DNA of 33,945 bases from contig JABDGS010000039.1 of assembly GCA_013285915.1 (NCBI GenBank), forward strand, positions 1 to 33,945, in the 5' to 3' direction. This document shows positions 23,612-31,483 of the stretch, piece after piece. How positions within the stretch are numbered: position 1 is the stretch's first letter; every line of letters begins with the position of its first letter. Source of the DNA: Bacteroidota bacterium (GTDB lineage: Bacteria > Bacteroidota > Bacteroidia > Chitinophagales > Chitinophagaceae). The position numbers and the translations under genes are program-made. The notes beneath the pieces are model-generated. The model made no database searches. It had not been told where the DNA came from and saw only the letters and a list, made by a program, of their open reading frames with translations.

Positions 23612-23618
23612 CGCCGTT

Positions 23619-25082
23619 ATGAGTATACAGGAAAACAGGTTCCAGGCGATTATTTCGCACGCAAAAGAATATGGATTTGTATTTGCCAGCAGTGAAATAT
23701 ATGACGGTTTAAGTGCTGTATACGATTACGGCCCTTATGGCAGCGAATTAAAGAAAAACATACGCGATTACTGGTGGAAAAGTATGACGCAAATGCACGA
23801 CAATATTGTTGGCATTGATGCGGCTATTTTTATGCACCCCACCACCTGGAAAGCAAGCGGCCATGTTGACAACTTTAGCGACCCCATGATTGACAACAGG
23901 GATAGCAAAAAGCGCTACCGCGTTGATCATTTGATTGAAGGCCACGCCGAAAAATTGAAGGACGAAGGCAAAAATGCTGAAGCTGATGCGTTGATTGAAA
24001 CCATGAATAAACTGCTTGCAAAAGAAGATTATGCAGGCTTAAAAACGCTTATCGGGGATAACAAAATAGCCTGCAGCATAAGCGGAACAGTTAACTGGAC
24101 AGATATTCGCCAGTTTAACCTTATGTTTTCCACTCAAATAGGCTCGGTTACTGATGAAGCCGACACTATTTACTTAAGGCCGGAAACTGCGCAGGGTATT
24201 TTTGTAAACTTTTTAAATGTACAAAAGACTGCCCGCATGAAGGTGCCTTTTGGTATTGCCCAAACGGGTAAAGCCTTTAGGAATGAAATTGTGGCTCGGC
24301 AATTTATTTTCAGGATGCGGGAGTTTGAGCAGATGGAAATGCAATTTTTTATCCGCCCCGGCACACAAAAGGAGTGGTATGGGTTCTGGAAGGAAGAAAG
24401 GCTGAAATGGCATTTAAGCCTCGGTATACCGGCCGAAAAATACCGTTATCACGACCACGTTAAGCTTGCCCATTACGCAGATGCAGCCCTGGACATTGAA
24501 TATGAGTTTCCAATTGGTTTTAAGGAGGTTGAAGGCATACACTCACGCACGGATTTTGACCTGGCCAGCCACCAAAAGTACAGCGGTAAAAAACTGCAAT
24601 ACTTTGATAATGATATAAATGAAGAAACCGGTAAGCCTTATGGCAATTATGTACCTTATGTAATTGAAACATCTATAGGGCTTGACAGAATGTTCCTGCT
24701 GGTTTTAAGCCAGGCTTATACTGAAGAAACATGGATTAAAGAGGACGGAAGCCCTGACGGAAGAACGGTTTTACGTATACCTGCCAAAATTGCCCCTGTT
24801 AAATTAGCCATATTGCCCCTTACCAAAAAGGATGGGTTACCGGAATTGGCAAGAACTTTGCTGGATGATTGCAGAGCTGGTTTCCGCTGTTTTTATGAGG
24901 AAAAGGATACCATTGGCAAACGTTACCGCCGCCAGGATGCTATTGGAACACCTTTTTGTGTAACAATTGATGGTCAAACTAAGGAAGATAACACAGTTAC
25001 AATACGTTACAGGGATACAATGCAACAGGAAAGGGTTAATATAAGCGACATTAAAAATATAATTACGCAGGCCATAAATTAA
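23619..25082 (+). CDS. glyS: Glycyl-tRNA synthetase, dimeric (class II) type
   Basis: This 487-residue enzyme attaches glycine to tRNA-Gly. It is the single-chain eukaryote/Gram-positive-like form, not the alpha2beta2 form. Visible blocks are the N-terminal GFVFASSEIYDGLSAVYDYGPYGSELKKNI, motif 2 region RPETAQGIFVNF and FRNEIVARQFIFRMREFEQMEMQFF, EVEGIHSRTDFDLASH, and motif 3 VIETSIGLDRMFL. The C-terminal anticodon-binding domain starts near APVKLAILPL. ATG 23619 was chosen over an upstream ATG at 23520: the homologous chain begins with MSIQENRFQ, and a well-formed promoter lies directly in front of it, inside the extra stretch. Confidence 0.96.
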   Translation: MSIQENRFQAIISHAKEYGFVFASSEIYDGLSAVYDYGPYGSELKKNIRDYWWKSMTQMHDNIVGIDAAIFMHPTTWKASGHVDNFSDPMIDNRDSKKRYRVDHLIEGHAEKLKDEGKNAEADALIETMNKLLAKEDYAGLKTLIGDNKIACSISGTVNWTDIRQFNLMFSTQIGSVTDEADTIYLRPETAQGIFVNFLNVQKTARMKVPFGIAQTGKAFRNEIVARQFIFRMREFEQMEMQFFIRPGTQKEWYGFWKEERLKWHLSLGIPAEKYRYHDHVKLAHYADAALDIEYEFPIGFKEVEGIHSRTDFDLASHQKYSGKKLQYFDNDINEETGKPYGNYVPYVIETSIGLDRMFLLVLSQAYTEETWIKEDGSPDGRTVLRIPAKIAPVKLAILPLTKKDGLPELARTLLDDCRAGFRCFYEEKDTIGKRYRRQDAIGTPFCVTIDGQTKEDNTVTIRYRDTMQQERVNISDIKNIITQAIN

Positions 25083-25091
25083 AAATATTTA

Positions 25092-25193
25092 TATATTTGC
25101 CCTGCTATTTCTCTCCCCCAAAGAAAAGTTTTTAATTAAATATTATGCATGGTAAACCATTTATATGGCACGCCGTATGTACTAATAGATTTG
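25092..25193 (+). promoter_or_regulatory. Two TAnnTTTG elements upstream of the small membrane protein gene
   Basis: TATATTTG lies at 25092-25099, 10 bases after the glyS stop, and TAGATTTG at 25186-25193, 24 bases before the next ATG. Either could start the short gene. The upstream one would give a leader of about 110 bases in which I see no stable fold. Confidence 0.4.
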
Positions 25194-25216
25194 TGTAATT
25201 TTAAACTTGAAAAACT

Positions 25217-25483
25217 ATGACACACACCTTTGGGTTACTATTTACTGAAATTTTCACCATATACTCGCTGATGATAAGCGGAGTAATTGGGCTTGGTGCG
25301 GGGTTTTTGTTGCGCCTTGCAATAAATGCCAAACAAAAGAAAAATATTCTGAAGCTTGAAAATGAGATGCTTAGCAATCATTCCCGCATTCTTACGCTTG
25401 AAAAACAGCTAAGCATGCTTGAGAAAGACAACTACGAACTGTCAAAAACTAACGTAAAAAAGTCAGAGTTAAAAGTATCGTAA
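25217..25483 (+). CDS. Small membrane protein with coiled coil, unknown function
   Basis: The 88-residue protein has one or two N-terminal hydrophobic stretches (about 5-34, with GLGAGFLLRL), then a strongly heptad-like charged helix (LKLENEMLSNHSRILTLEKQLSMLEKDNYEL, about 45-76). That gives a membrane anchor with a cytoplasmic coiled coil. The layout recalls small division- or envelope-associated proteins, but I recognise no family. It has its own -7 element and ends 16 bases from the convergent reductase gene. Confidence 0.6.
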   Translation: MTHTFGLLFTEIFTIYSLMISGVIGLGAGFLLRLAINAKQKKNILKLENEMLSNHSRILTLEKQLSMLEKDNYELSKTNVKKSELKVS

Positions 25484-25499
25484 TAGCTACTATTGCTTG

Positions 25500-26219
25500 C
25501 TAACCATACAACTCAAAGTGGATATCCTTTTTCGTATATCCCAGGTCAACTAACTTTTTTCGGGCGTCGTCAATCATATTCTTCCAGCCACATAAAAAGA
25601 AACTTGCATCCGGCTTGCCAGCCTGTATGATATTCTCATATACAGAATGAACATAGCCCTTGCGAATATCTTCGCCTGTTTCCCTGGAAAATGTGGGCAA
25701 ATAGGAGAAGCCATCCAACTGCTTCTCCAGGTGGGCCATTTCGTGCCCATAAAGGCAGTCTTTCAACAGCCGGCAACCAAAAATGAGGTAGATATTCCTG
25801 TGCGGTATGTTGTGCAGTTGAATATAATTGCTCATTGATCTGAAAGGGGCTATTCCTGTACCGGTGCATATAAAAAACAGGTCTTTATCAAGCTCTTCAG
25901 GTAGTGTAAACACTCCCTGGGGGCCGCGTAATGGTATTTCCGAGCCCTCTGTTACGTGGTTAAAAAGGTAGGTTGTTCCCAGCCCACCCTCTAATAACAC
26001 TATCACCAATTCAAAAATATTGGTGCCGTCCGGGTGTGAAGCTATTGAGTAGCTTCTCCACCGCTTGTTCATCTTTTCATGAATTGGCAAGTCAAGCGTT
26101 ACAAATTGTCCCGGCTTAAAATTAAAACTCTCAACCTCGGGCACCTGTATCCAAAAGCGTTTAGTGTTGTATGTGGCGTCTTCAATCTTTATTACTTTCC
26201 CGGTTCTCCAGGGTTCCAT
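25500..26219 (-). CDS. Ferredoxin-NADP reductase-like FAD/NAD(P)-binding oxidoreductase
   Basis: This 239-residue flavoprotein moves electrons between NAD(P)H and an iron-sulfur or heme partner. The FAD motif RSYS (R55-Y57-S58 in KRWRSYSIAS), the second flavin loop GGLGTTYLF, and the nicotinamide site CTGTGIAPFRSM (118-129) are present. FGCRLLKDCLYGHE and the closing LCGWKNMIDDARKKL follow. No 2Fe-2S or ferredoxin domain is fused. The ATG at 26219 was chosen because the barrel domain starts there. 39 further upstream codons have no homologous look and run into the nadB promoter area. It is divergent from nadB. Confidence 0.86.
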   Translation of the reverse strand: MEPWRTGKVIKIEDATYNTKRFWIQVPEVESFNFKPGQFVTLDLPIHEKMNKRWRSYSIASHPDGTNIFELVIVLLEGGLGTTYLFNHVTEGSEIPLRGPQGVFTLPEELDKDLFFICTGTGIAPFRSMSNYIQLHNIPHRNIYLIFGCRLLKDCLYGHEMAHLEKQLDGFSYLPTFSRETGEDIRKGYVHSVYENIIQAGKPDASFFLCGWKNMIDDARKKLVDLGYTKKDIHFELYG

Positions 26220-26372
26220 ATGGCAAATTTTGGTGGTAAGATACAAATTCAATTTTATTCTCTTTTTAAATTTATCTCCACATGATGAATTAATCTTATA
26301 TAATTGTTGCATTTTTTTCCCATTTTGAATATTCAACTGCCATATTGATGGATACGATGCCGTGGTAGTACC

Positions 26373-26380
26373 TACCTTTG
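26373..26380 (+). promoter_or_regulatory. TACCTTTG -7 element for nadB
   Basis: It matches TAnnTTTG and ends 16 bases before the nadB ATG, which supports that start over the TTG at 26382. The -33 region is not convincing. Confidence 0.5.
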
Positions 26381-26396
26381 TTTGAAATTTTTTTTA

Positions 26397-28016
26397 ATGG
26401 AGACAGACTTTTTGGTTATAGGTTCAGGTATAGCTGGTTTAACGTACGCCATTAAAACAGCAAGATATTTTCCCGAAAAAAAAATAACAATTATTACAAA
26501 GGCACAAGCCGACGAAACCAATACAAAGTATGCACAGGGTGGTATAGCCGGGGTATGGGATGATCAAAAAGACAGCTTTGACAAACACATAGAAGATACG
26601 CTTATAGCAGGCGATGGCCTGTGCAATAAAGAGGTGGTTGAAATTGTTGTAACTGAAGGGCCGGAACGTATTAAAGAAATTATTGAATATGGCGCCCGGT
26701 TCGATAAAACCGAAAGCGGCGAATACTCACTCGGAAAAGAGGGCGGCCATAGCGAAAACAGGATATTACACCATAAAGACGTTACCGGTAGCGAAATTGA
26801 ACGTGCTATGCTGGAGGAGTTAAGGGCCTGTAATAATGTTGAGCTTATAAACCACTGCTTTGTGGTTGACCTTATAACCCAGCACCACCTGGGGTTTTTA
26901 GTTACAAAATCAACACCTGATATACAGTGTTACGGTGTTTATGTATTAAACCTGCATAACAACCAGATAGAAAAAATAATAGCACCAATAACTCTTATTG
27001 CCACCGGTGGCAACGGGCAGGCTTACCGCACCACCACAAACCCCAAAATTGCTACAGGCGATGGAGTAGCCATGGTATACCGTGCTAAAGGCCGCATTGA
27101 GAATATGGAATTTATACAGTTTCATCCAACCGCTTTATACGAGCCTGGGGTATCACCATCATTTCTAATAACTGAGGCTGTTAGGGGTGACGGCGGCATT
27201 TTGCGTAATAAGCAGGGAGAGGCATTTATGGAGAAATATGACGAAAGAAAAGACCTTGCCCCGCGTGATATTGTGGCCCGTGCAATTGACAGTGAAATGA
27301 AACGTGCTGGTACCGAACATGTGTACCTGGATTGTACGCACATGGATAAAGAAAAATTCATCCATCATTTCCCCAATATCTATGAGCGTTGTAAAAAAAT
27401 AGGTATTGACGTAATGCAGCACTGGATACCGGTTGCGCCAGCAGCACATTACAGCTGCGGCGGCGTTAAAACAGACACCATGGCACGTACCTCAATACAG
27501 CACCTGTACGCTTGTGGCGAATGCGCCAGCACTGGGTTGCATGGAGCGAACCGGTTGGCAAGTAACAGCTTGCTTGAAGCAATGGTATTTGCGCACCGAG
27601 CATATATTGATACGATAGAAAAGCACAATAAAATTTGTGAGTCGCCCGAAACTCAGCAACACTGGCAGTCGCAGGTGCCTGACTGGGACGCAAAAGGAAC
27701 GACCTATCCAAAAGAAATGATTCTTATTACACAAAGCCTCAAAGAACTGCAGCAAATAATGAGCGATTATGTTGGTATTGTGCGTACCGATGTGCGTTTG
27801 GAACGTGCATCGCGCAGGCTGGACTTGTTGCACGAAGAGACAGAAGAGTTGTATAAGAATACTAAGGTTTCTCCGCAGCTTTGTGAATTACGTAACCTTA
27901 TCACGGTTGGCTACTTAATTGTAAAAGGCGCTGAGTTTAGAAAGGAAAGCCGCGGTCTTCATTTCAATACAGACCACCTGCAAAAAAGCGCATTAGTGCA
28001 AAATATTATCCTCTGA
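26397..28016 (+). CDS. nadB: L-aspartate oxidase
   Basis: This 539-residue flavoprotein oxidises L-aspartate to iminoaspartate, the first step of de novo NAD synthesis. The N-terminal FAD motif is FLVIGSGIAGL (G9, G11, G14), followed by TKAQADETNTKYAQGGIAG. ENRILHHKDVTG, the substrate region MEFIQFHPTAL and the block HYSCGGVKTD are present, as is the FAD-contacting HGANRLASNSLLEAMVFAHRA. The last 110 residues form the helical C-terminal domain of the succinate dehydrogenase/aspartate oxidase family (RLERASRRLDLLHEETEELY). Length fits NadB rather than SdhA or FrdA, and no iron-sulfur subunit is nearby. nadA and nadC are not in the window. The start is set at the ATG at 26397. Confidence 0.95.
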   Translation: METDFLVIGSGIAGLTYAIKTARYFPEKKITIITKAQADETNTKYAQGGIAGVWDDQKDSFDKHIEDTLIAGDGLCNKEVVEIVVTEGPERIKEIIEYGARFDKTESGEYSLGKEGGHSENRILHHKDVTGSEIERAMLEELRACNNVELINHCFVVDLITQHHLGFLVTKSTPDIQCYGVYVLNLHNNQIEKIIAPITLIATGGNGQAYRTTTNPKIATGDGVAMVYRAKGRIENMEFIQFHPTALYEPGVSPSFLITEAVRGDGGILRNKQGEAFMEKYDERKDLAPRDIVARAIDSEMKRAGTEHVYLDCTHMDKEKFIHHFPNIYERCKKIGIDVMQHWIPVAPAAHYSCGGVKTDTMARTSIQHLYACGECASTGLHGANRLASNSLLEAMVFAHRAYIDTIEKHNKICESPETQQHWQSQVPDWDAKGTTYPKEMILITQSLKELQQIMSDYVGIVRTDVRLERASRRLDLLHEETEELYKNTKVSPQLCELRNLITVGYLIVKGAEFRKESRGLHFNTDHLQKSALVQNIIL

Positions 28017-28176
28017 TTGCAGATTGAAATGCATAAGCGTCGAACACAGGTTGTAATAGGTTAGATACACTACGGTAATATGCTGTTTCCGGTATCATTG
28101 TTTTATTTATAGCAGCGCTAATCTTTAAATCCTTTCCATCCGCGTGCAATTCTTCACATTAATCCAATCTGCAATC
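28015..28176. repeat. 12-bp inverted repeat pair after nadB
   Basis: GATTGCAGATTG (28015-28026, overlapping the nadB stop) and CAATCTGCAATC (28165-28176) are exact reverse complements 138 bases apart. The stretch between has no gene. It probably belongs to the same class of dispersed intergenic words as the repeat at 23045-23145. Confidence 0.5.
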
Positions 28177-28223
28177 TAATATCTGTCACAAAGTGATCCC
28201 TTCGGAACAATTCGCAATCATAT

Positions 28224-28231
28224 TATCTTTG
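28224..28231 (+). promoter_or_regulatory. TATCTTTG -7 element abutting the acyltransferase start
   Basis: It matches TAnnTTTG and ends only 1 base before the ATG at 28233 and 4 before the ATG at 28236. Transcription would begin at or after these ATGs, so the message is leaderless, or translation starts slightly further in. Confidence 0.5.
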
Positions 28232-28232
28232 C

Positions 28233-29117
28233 ATGATGTATCATGTTGTTTATGGCATTTTTTATTTGTTGTCACTGCTTCCCTGGCGCGTTATTTACCT
28301 TTTTAGCGACTTTGCTTATTTTTTATTGTACTATGTTTTTGGTTACAGGAAAGAAGTTGTAATGAAAAATCTTTTAACCGCCTTTCCGGAAAAAACAGAA
28401 CAAGAACGTATACGCATAGCCAAACAATTTTATAAGCAGTTTGCCGATAACTTTATTGAAGTAATAAAGCTCATTTCAATATCAGAAAAGCAATTGAATA
28501 AGCGCTTTACCGCAAACTATGAAGTAATGAATGATCTGTACGATTCCGGAGTAAACATACAATTGCACCTGGGCCATTTTTTTAACTGGGAATTTGCCAA
28601 CCTTGCTTGCTCCAGCCATTCCCGCTATCCTTTTATCGTGGTATATATGCCGGTAAAAAATAAGGTATTTAATAAGCTCTTCCTGCGCCTGAGAAGCAGG
28701 TTTGGTGGCATTCTTATAGCTGCCACGGATTTTAGGAATGAATTTTTACCTTATTCAAAGGGAAGGTATTCGTTAGGGTTGGTAGGCGATCAAAACCCCG
28801 GCAATCCCGATAATGCGTACTGGACAACTTTTTTCGGCAAGCTTACTCCTATTGTAAAGGGCCCGGAGAAAGGGGCCAGGATAAACCGAACGGCAGTGGT
28901 GATGTGCAATTTTTACCCTGTAAAACGCGGTTATTATGATATGCATTTTGAACTTTTAACTACAAACCCGCGAAGCCTGCCCGACGGGGAGATCACCAAA
29001 AAAATGCTTGCCTATATTGAAGATGCTATACGCAAACATCCATCATGTTATTTATGGAGCCACAAACGCTGGAAATGGCAGTTTGATGAAGAAAAACACC
29101 GGAAACTGGTAATATAA
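28233..29117 (+). CDS. LpxL/HtrB-like lipid A (lysophospholipid) acyltransferase
   Basis: This 294-residue inner-membrane enzyme adds a secondary acyl chain to lipid A or a related lipid. It has the N-terminal membrane span (about 5-37) and VVMKNLLTAFPEKTEQERIRIAKQFYKQF, the usual lead-in. It also has the catalytic H-x4-E motif, H115 to E120 in HLGHFFNWEF. The blocks GLVGDQNPGNPDNAYWTTFFG and KGPEKGARINRTAVVMCNFYP follow, and the chain closes with YLWSHKRWKWQ. All are standard for PF03279. Two adjacent ATGs (28233, 28236) are possible starts. Its stop is 4 bases from the stop of the convergent thioesterase gene. Confidence 0.9.
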   Translation: MMYHVVYGIFYLLSLLPWRVIYLFSDFAYFLLYYVFGYRKEVVMKNLLTAFPEKTEQERIRIAKQFYKQFADNFIEVIKLISISEKQLNKRFTANYEVMNDLYDSGVNIQLHLGHFFNWEFANLACSSHSRYPFIVVYMPVKNKVFNKLFLRLRSRFGGILIAATDFRNEFLPYSKGRYSLGLVGDQNPGNPDNAYWTTFFGKLTPIVKGPEKGARINRTAVVMCNFYPVKRGYYDMHFELLTTNPRSLPDGEITKKMLAYIEDAIRKHPSCYLWSHKRWKWQFDEEKHRKLVI

Positions 29118-29121
29118 AACA

Positions 29122-29592
29122 CTAACCCAAAAGCTCTGCCAGCCTTGCCTTAAGCCCATTGCGGCTTTGAATATTACCAACGGTAACACCGGCAAGAAAT
29201 TGCTGAAAATCGGCCGTATGTACTTCCCTCTTGCCGGTTTTTATATGTATGTGTGTAAAGGTTGTCCACAGTATTGCTTTTAACTGTTCCTTCTTAGCAT
29301 CATACATCACCAGTTCCACTTTTATTTGCGTTTCGGTAGCCTCTATCAATTGAGAAACAATGCAGATATTTTCATTATAAAGTGCCGGGCGCAGGTATTG
29401 TATTTCGTGGTTTGTAACCACCCACGCAACGCCCCTTTTCGCAAAGTCAGAAAGAGACAGTTGATAGTGGTCGCGCAGGTGGTCTTCTCTTGCATTAAGC
29501 ATGTAGTCAAGATACCTGGCATTATTCAGGTGCCCCATTGGGTCGCAATCGTTAAACCGTACTATATAAAAAGATTGCAGCATTGTTTGCAT
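29122..29592 (-). CDS. Acyl-CoA thioesterase, hotdog fold (4HBT type)
   Basis: This 156-residue protein hydrolyses acyl-CoA thioesters. The active-site pattern RFNDCDPMGHLNNARYLDYM, with the aspartate at D17 and H-x-N-N, identifies the 4-hydroxybenzoyl-CoA thioesterase/YbgC group. VVTNHEIQYLRPALYNENICIVSQL is the following hotdog strand pair. Length is a little above the usual 130-150. The substrate is unknown. It is divergent from a MerR-type regulator 79 bases away, with an inverted repeat in the gap, so it could be that regulator's target. Confidence 0.88.
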   Translation of the reverse strand: MQTMLQSFYIVRFNDCDPMGHLNNARYLDYMLNAREDHLRDHYQLSLSDFAKRGVAWVVTNHEIQYLRPALYNENICIVSQLIEATETQIKVELVMYDAKKEQLKAILWTTFTHIHIKTGKREVHTADFQQFLAGVTVGNIQSRNGLKARLAELLG

Positions 29593-29633
29593 GGTTTGTA
29601 ATTTAGCTGTAGCAACACAAACATAAGCGGTGG

Positions 29634-29648
29634 AGTATAGTCCATACT
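29634..29648. promoter_or_regulatory. Inverted repeat operator candidate for the MerR regulator
   Basis: AGTAT and ATACT are separated by 5 bases (AGTCC), 24 bases before the MerR-family ATG. MerR proteins bind such short dyads between the promoter elements. The half-sites are short, so chance occurrence is possible in this AT-rich gap. Confidence 0.4.
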
Positions 29649-29671
29649 AATAAAAAAGTAAATATTTTTTT

Positions 29672-30058
29672 ATGCTGATAGGAGAGTTATCAAAAAAAAG
29701 CGGCTTTAGCAGGGACACAATTCGCTTTTACGAAAAAATAGGTTTGATAGCAGTAAATGGCAAAGCAAGGCTGGAGAATAATTACAAAAATTATTCAGAG
29801 TCTGTTTTAAAACGCCTTGTTGTAATTAAAAAAATAAAAGAGTTTGGTTTTACGCTGGAGGAAACAAGAGGCATAATAATACTGTTTGAAGAGGGTATGC
29901 TTGAACCGAGGCGCGGCATGCGCTATGTGCAAAGAAAAATACACCTGATTGATAGAAAAATTGAAGAGCTAAAAGCTATGAAAAGCAGGCTTGAACAAAT
30001 AACCGATGGACAATCAGCGCCATGCCCGCTGGATAAAATATTAAAGGAGATAGCCTGA
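29672..30058 (+). CDS. MerR-family transcriptional regulator
   Basis: The 128 residues show the MerR N-terminal winged helix (MLIGELSKKSGFSRDTIRFYEKIGLI). A central region (YSESVLKRLVVIKKIKEFGFTLEETRGII) and a dimerising helix (RRGMRYVQRKIHLIDRKIEELKAMKSRLEQI) follow, then a short tail with a single cysteine in SAPCPLDKIL. The pair of cysteines used by CueR or ZntR for metals is absent, as is a multidrug-type ligand domain. The signal is therefore unknown. It is divergent from the thioesterase gene. Confidence 0.9.
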   Translation: MLIGELSKKSGFSRDTIRFYEKIGLIAVNGKARLENNYKNYSESVLKRLVVIKKIKEFGFTLEETRGIIILFEEGMLEPRRGMRYVQRKIHLIDRKIEELKAMKSRLEQITDGQSAPCPLDKILKEIA

Positions 30059-30100
30059 AAATGTCCACCTCCTTTAATAACCTAATATATACCAGTGTTT

Positions 30101-30577
30101 TTAAAACCAATGGCTGCCTACGCCAATCTGCCTAAACGGCCAGGGCACAGTGGCAAGAATAACAATCAGCGCCAGTAAATAAAACAGCATAGTGTTTACG
30201 TGCTTTTTTCTATCAATAATTTTACGTTTTGCCTGGGCTTTGCCAACGTGAATTAAGATAATGGCTATTAGCATTCCTGTTATATGTTCTATTCCAAAAA
30301 ATCTTACATAAGGGTCTTTCATCGCGGCACCAAAGCCTCCGGGAAAACCAGCCAGTAATTTATAGCCATGGTCGCCAAAATACCAAAGGGCTAAACCAAG
30401 TAATAACATAATATCAGCTATTATGGTTAAAATGGTGCCTGTTCGCCTGTCTGTACCAATAAACGGCCTTTGCCCCGCAATAAGACTGTTGAAAATACCA
30501 AAAAGCAATAGCAATAACAGCAGCCAGCGACCTACGCTGTGCGCATGCAACAGTATATCATATAAAGTTGAATTCAT
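30101..30577 (-). CDS. Four-span membrane protein, cytochrome b-like
   Basis: The 158-residue inner-membrane protein has four hydrophobic spans (about 17-36, 48-68, 94-116, 128-147). Histidines lie near or within the spans: HAHSVGRW at 11-18 and GIEHITGM near 95-102. The motifs HxxxRW, RFFGIEH and a final VPWPFR recur in a small family often labelled cytochrome b in this phylum. Heme binding is plausible from the histidines but unproven. No redox partner is adjacent: the neighbours are a MerR gene (convergent, 42 bases) and a lipoprotein gene. Confidence 0.6.
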   Translation of the reverse strand: MNSTLYDILLHAHSVGRWLLLLLLLFGIFNSLIAGQRPFIGTDRRTGTILTIIADIMLLLGLALWYFGDHGYKLLAGFPGGFGAAMKDPYVRFFGIEHITGMLIAIILIHVGKAQAKRKIIDRKKHVNTMLFYLLALIVILATVPWPFRQIGVGSHWF

Positions 30578-30635
30578 GGTATGTGGTTTTTGATGGTTTC
30601 AAAGCTAAACAACATACAATGCCCAAAAAAGTTTT

Positions 30636-31370
30636 TTATTTACCGCCGTTGTTTTTAAGGTCATTAATGCAGTTATCATCAAGCTTGGGAACGGCGTTGC
30701 CAAGCTGGCTCATAAAGCCGGAGTTTTCAATATCATAATACATCAGGCAGTTGTTATTATTGCAATGCGGTTTATGCGCTTCATCTTCATGCGGCGTTAC
30801 CATTGCAGTTCCGTTATTTACCAACCCTAACAGGTGTCCAAACTCATGCTCAAGCACCGTTGTTTCAATTTTTATCCTGCTTGGCTGATCAAGTCCGCCG
30901 GAAGCAGCTTCTATAGTTTTTTCCAGCATTACTAAGGATGTATTGCGGTAGGCCACACCAGCCACACCGGGTGTGGTATAATCCGCATCAACCGCAAGTA
31001 TGCACACCGCCATATTACTGCCACTGGTAAAAGCAGTACGGTTTTTATCTTCAAAGCTGCTAACATCGTTAATACTCACGGTGCTTTTTCCAATGGAACC
31101 AACGGGTGACTGCGTTACAGTAATACTTGCTTTATTAAGATGCGCCTGTAAAAAGCTAATAAGGTTGTTTATTGACTGCAACTGGGGCTGCATACCGGGC
31201 GAATATTCAACCTGTATAGTAACGGTGGTGTAAACCTCGCCGCTTAAAAAATCATGTGCAGATGCGCCTGTGGCAAGCTTATCAGATGAACTGGAAGAAC
31301 CACTGCCGTCATTTTTGCTGCAACCGGCATACACAAGTACAAGGCAAACAATTAAAATGAAATTTTTCAT
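30636..31370 (-). CDS. Metzincin-like metalloprotease lipoprotein
   Basis: The 244-residue protein has a lipoprotein signal (VLVYAGCS, lipidated C17) and a serine-rich spacer, so it is anchored at the envelope. The zinc motif is H175-E176-F-G-H179-L-L-G-L in VLEHEFGHLLGLVNNG. It does not end in the usual third histidine. Instead, 18 residues on, the chain reads H202-C203-x4-C208-x-M210. H-C-x4-C-x-M is the downstream half of the archaemetzincin signature, which is normally contiguous with HExxHxxGxx. So it looks like an archaemetzincin-type active site with an insertion, and H202 is a candidate third zinc ligand (inference). M210 could be the metzincin Met-turn. Substrate unknown. Confidence 0.75.
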   Translation of the reverse strand: MKNFILIVCLVLVYAGCSKNDGSGSSSSSDKLATGASAHDFLSGEVYTTVTIQVEYSPGMQPQLQSINNLISFLQAHLNKASITVTQSPVGSIGKSTVSINDVSSFEDKNRTAFTSGSNMAVCILAVDADYTTPGVAGVAYRNTSLVMLEKTIEAASGGLDQPSRIKIETTVLEHEFGHLLGLVNNGTAMVTPHEDEAHKPHCNNNNCLMYYDIENSGFMSQLGNAVPKLDDNCINDLKNNGGK

Positions 31371-31483
31371 AGCTGTTGGTATAAAAACGTTTCAGAAGGG
31401 CATACAGTATGCAACGAAAAAATAATGCCAAAAGCAAATACAAGACACGGATTGAATATGTCTTGCCATGAACCATGAACTAA

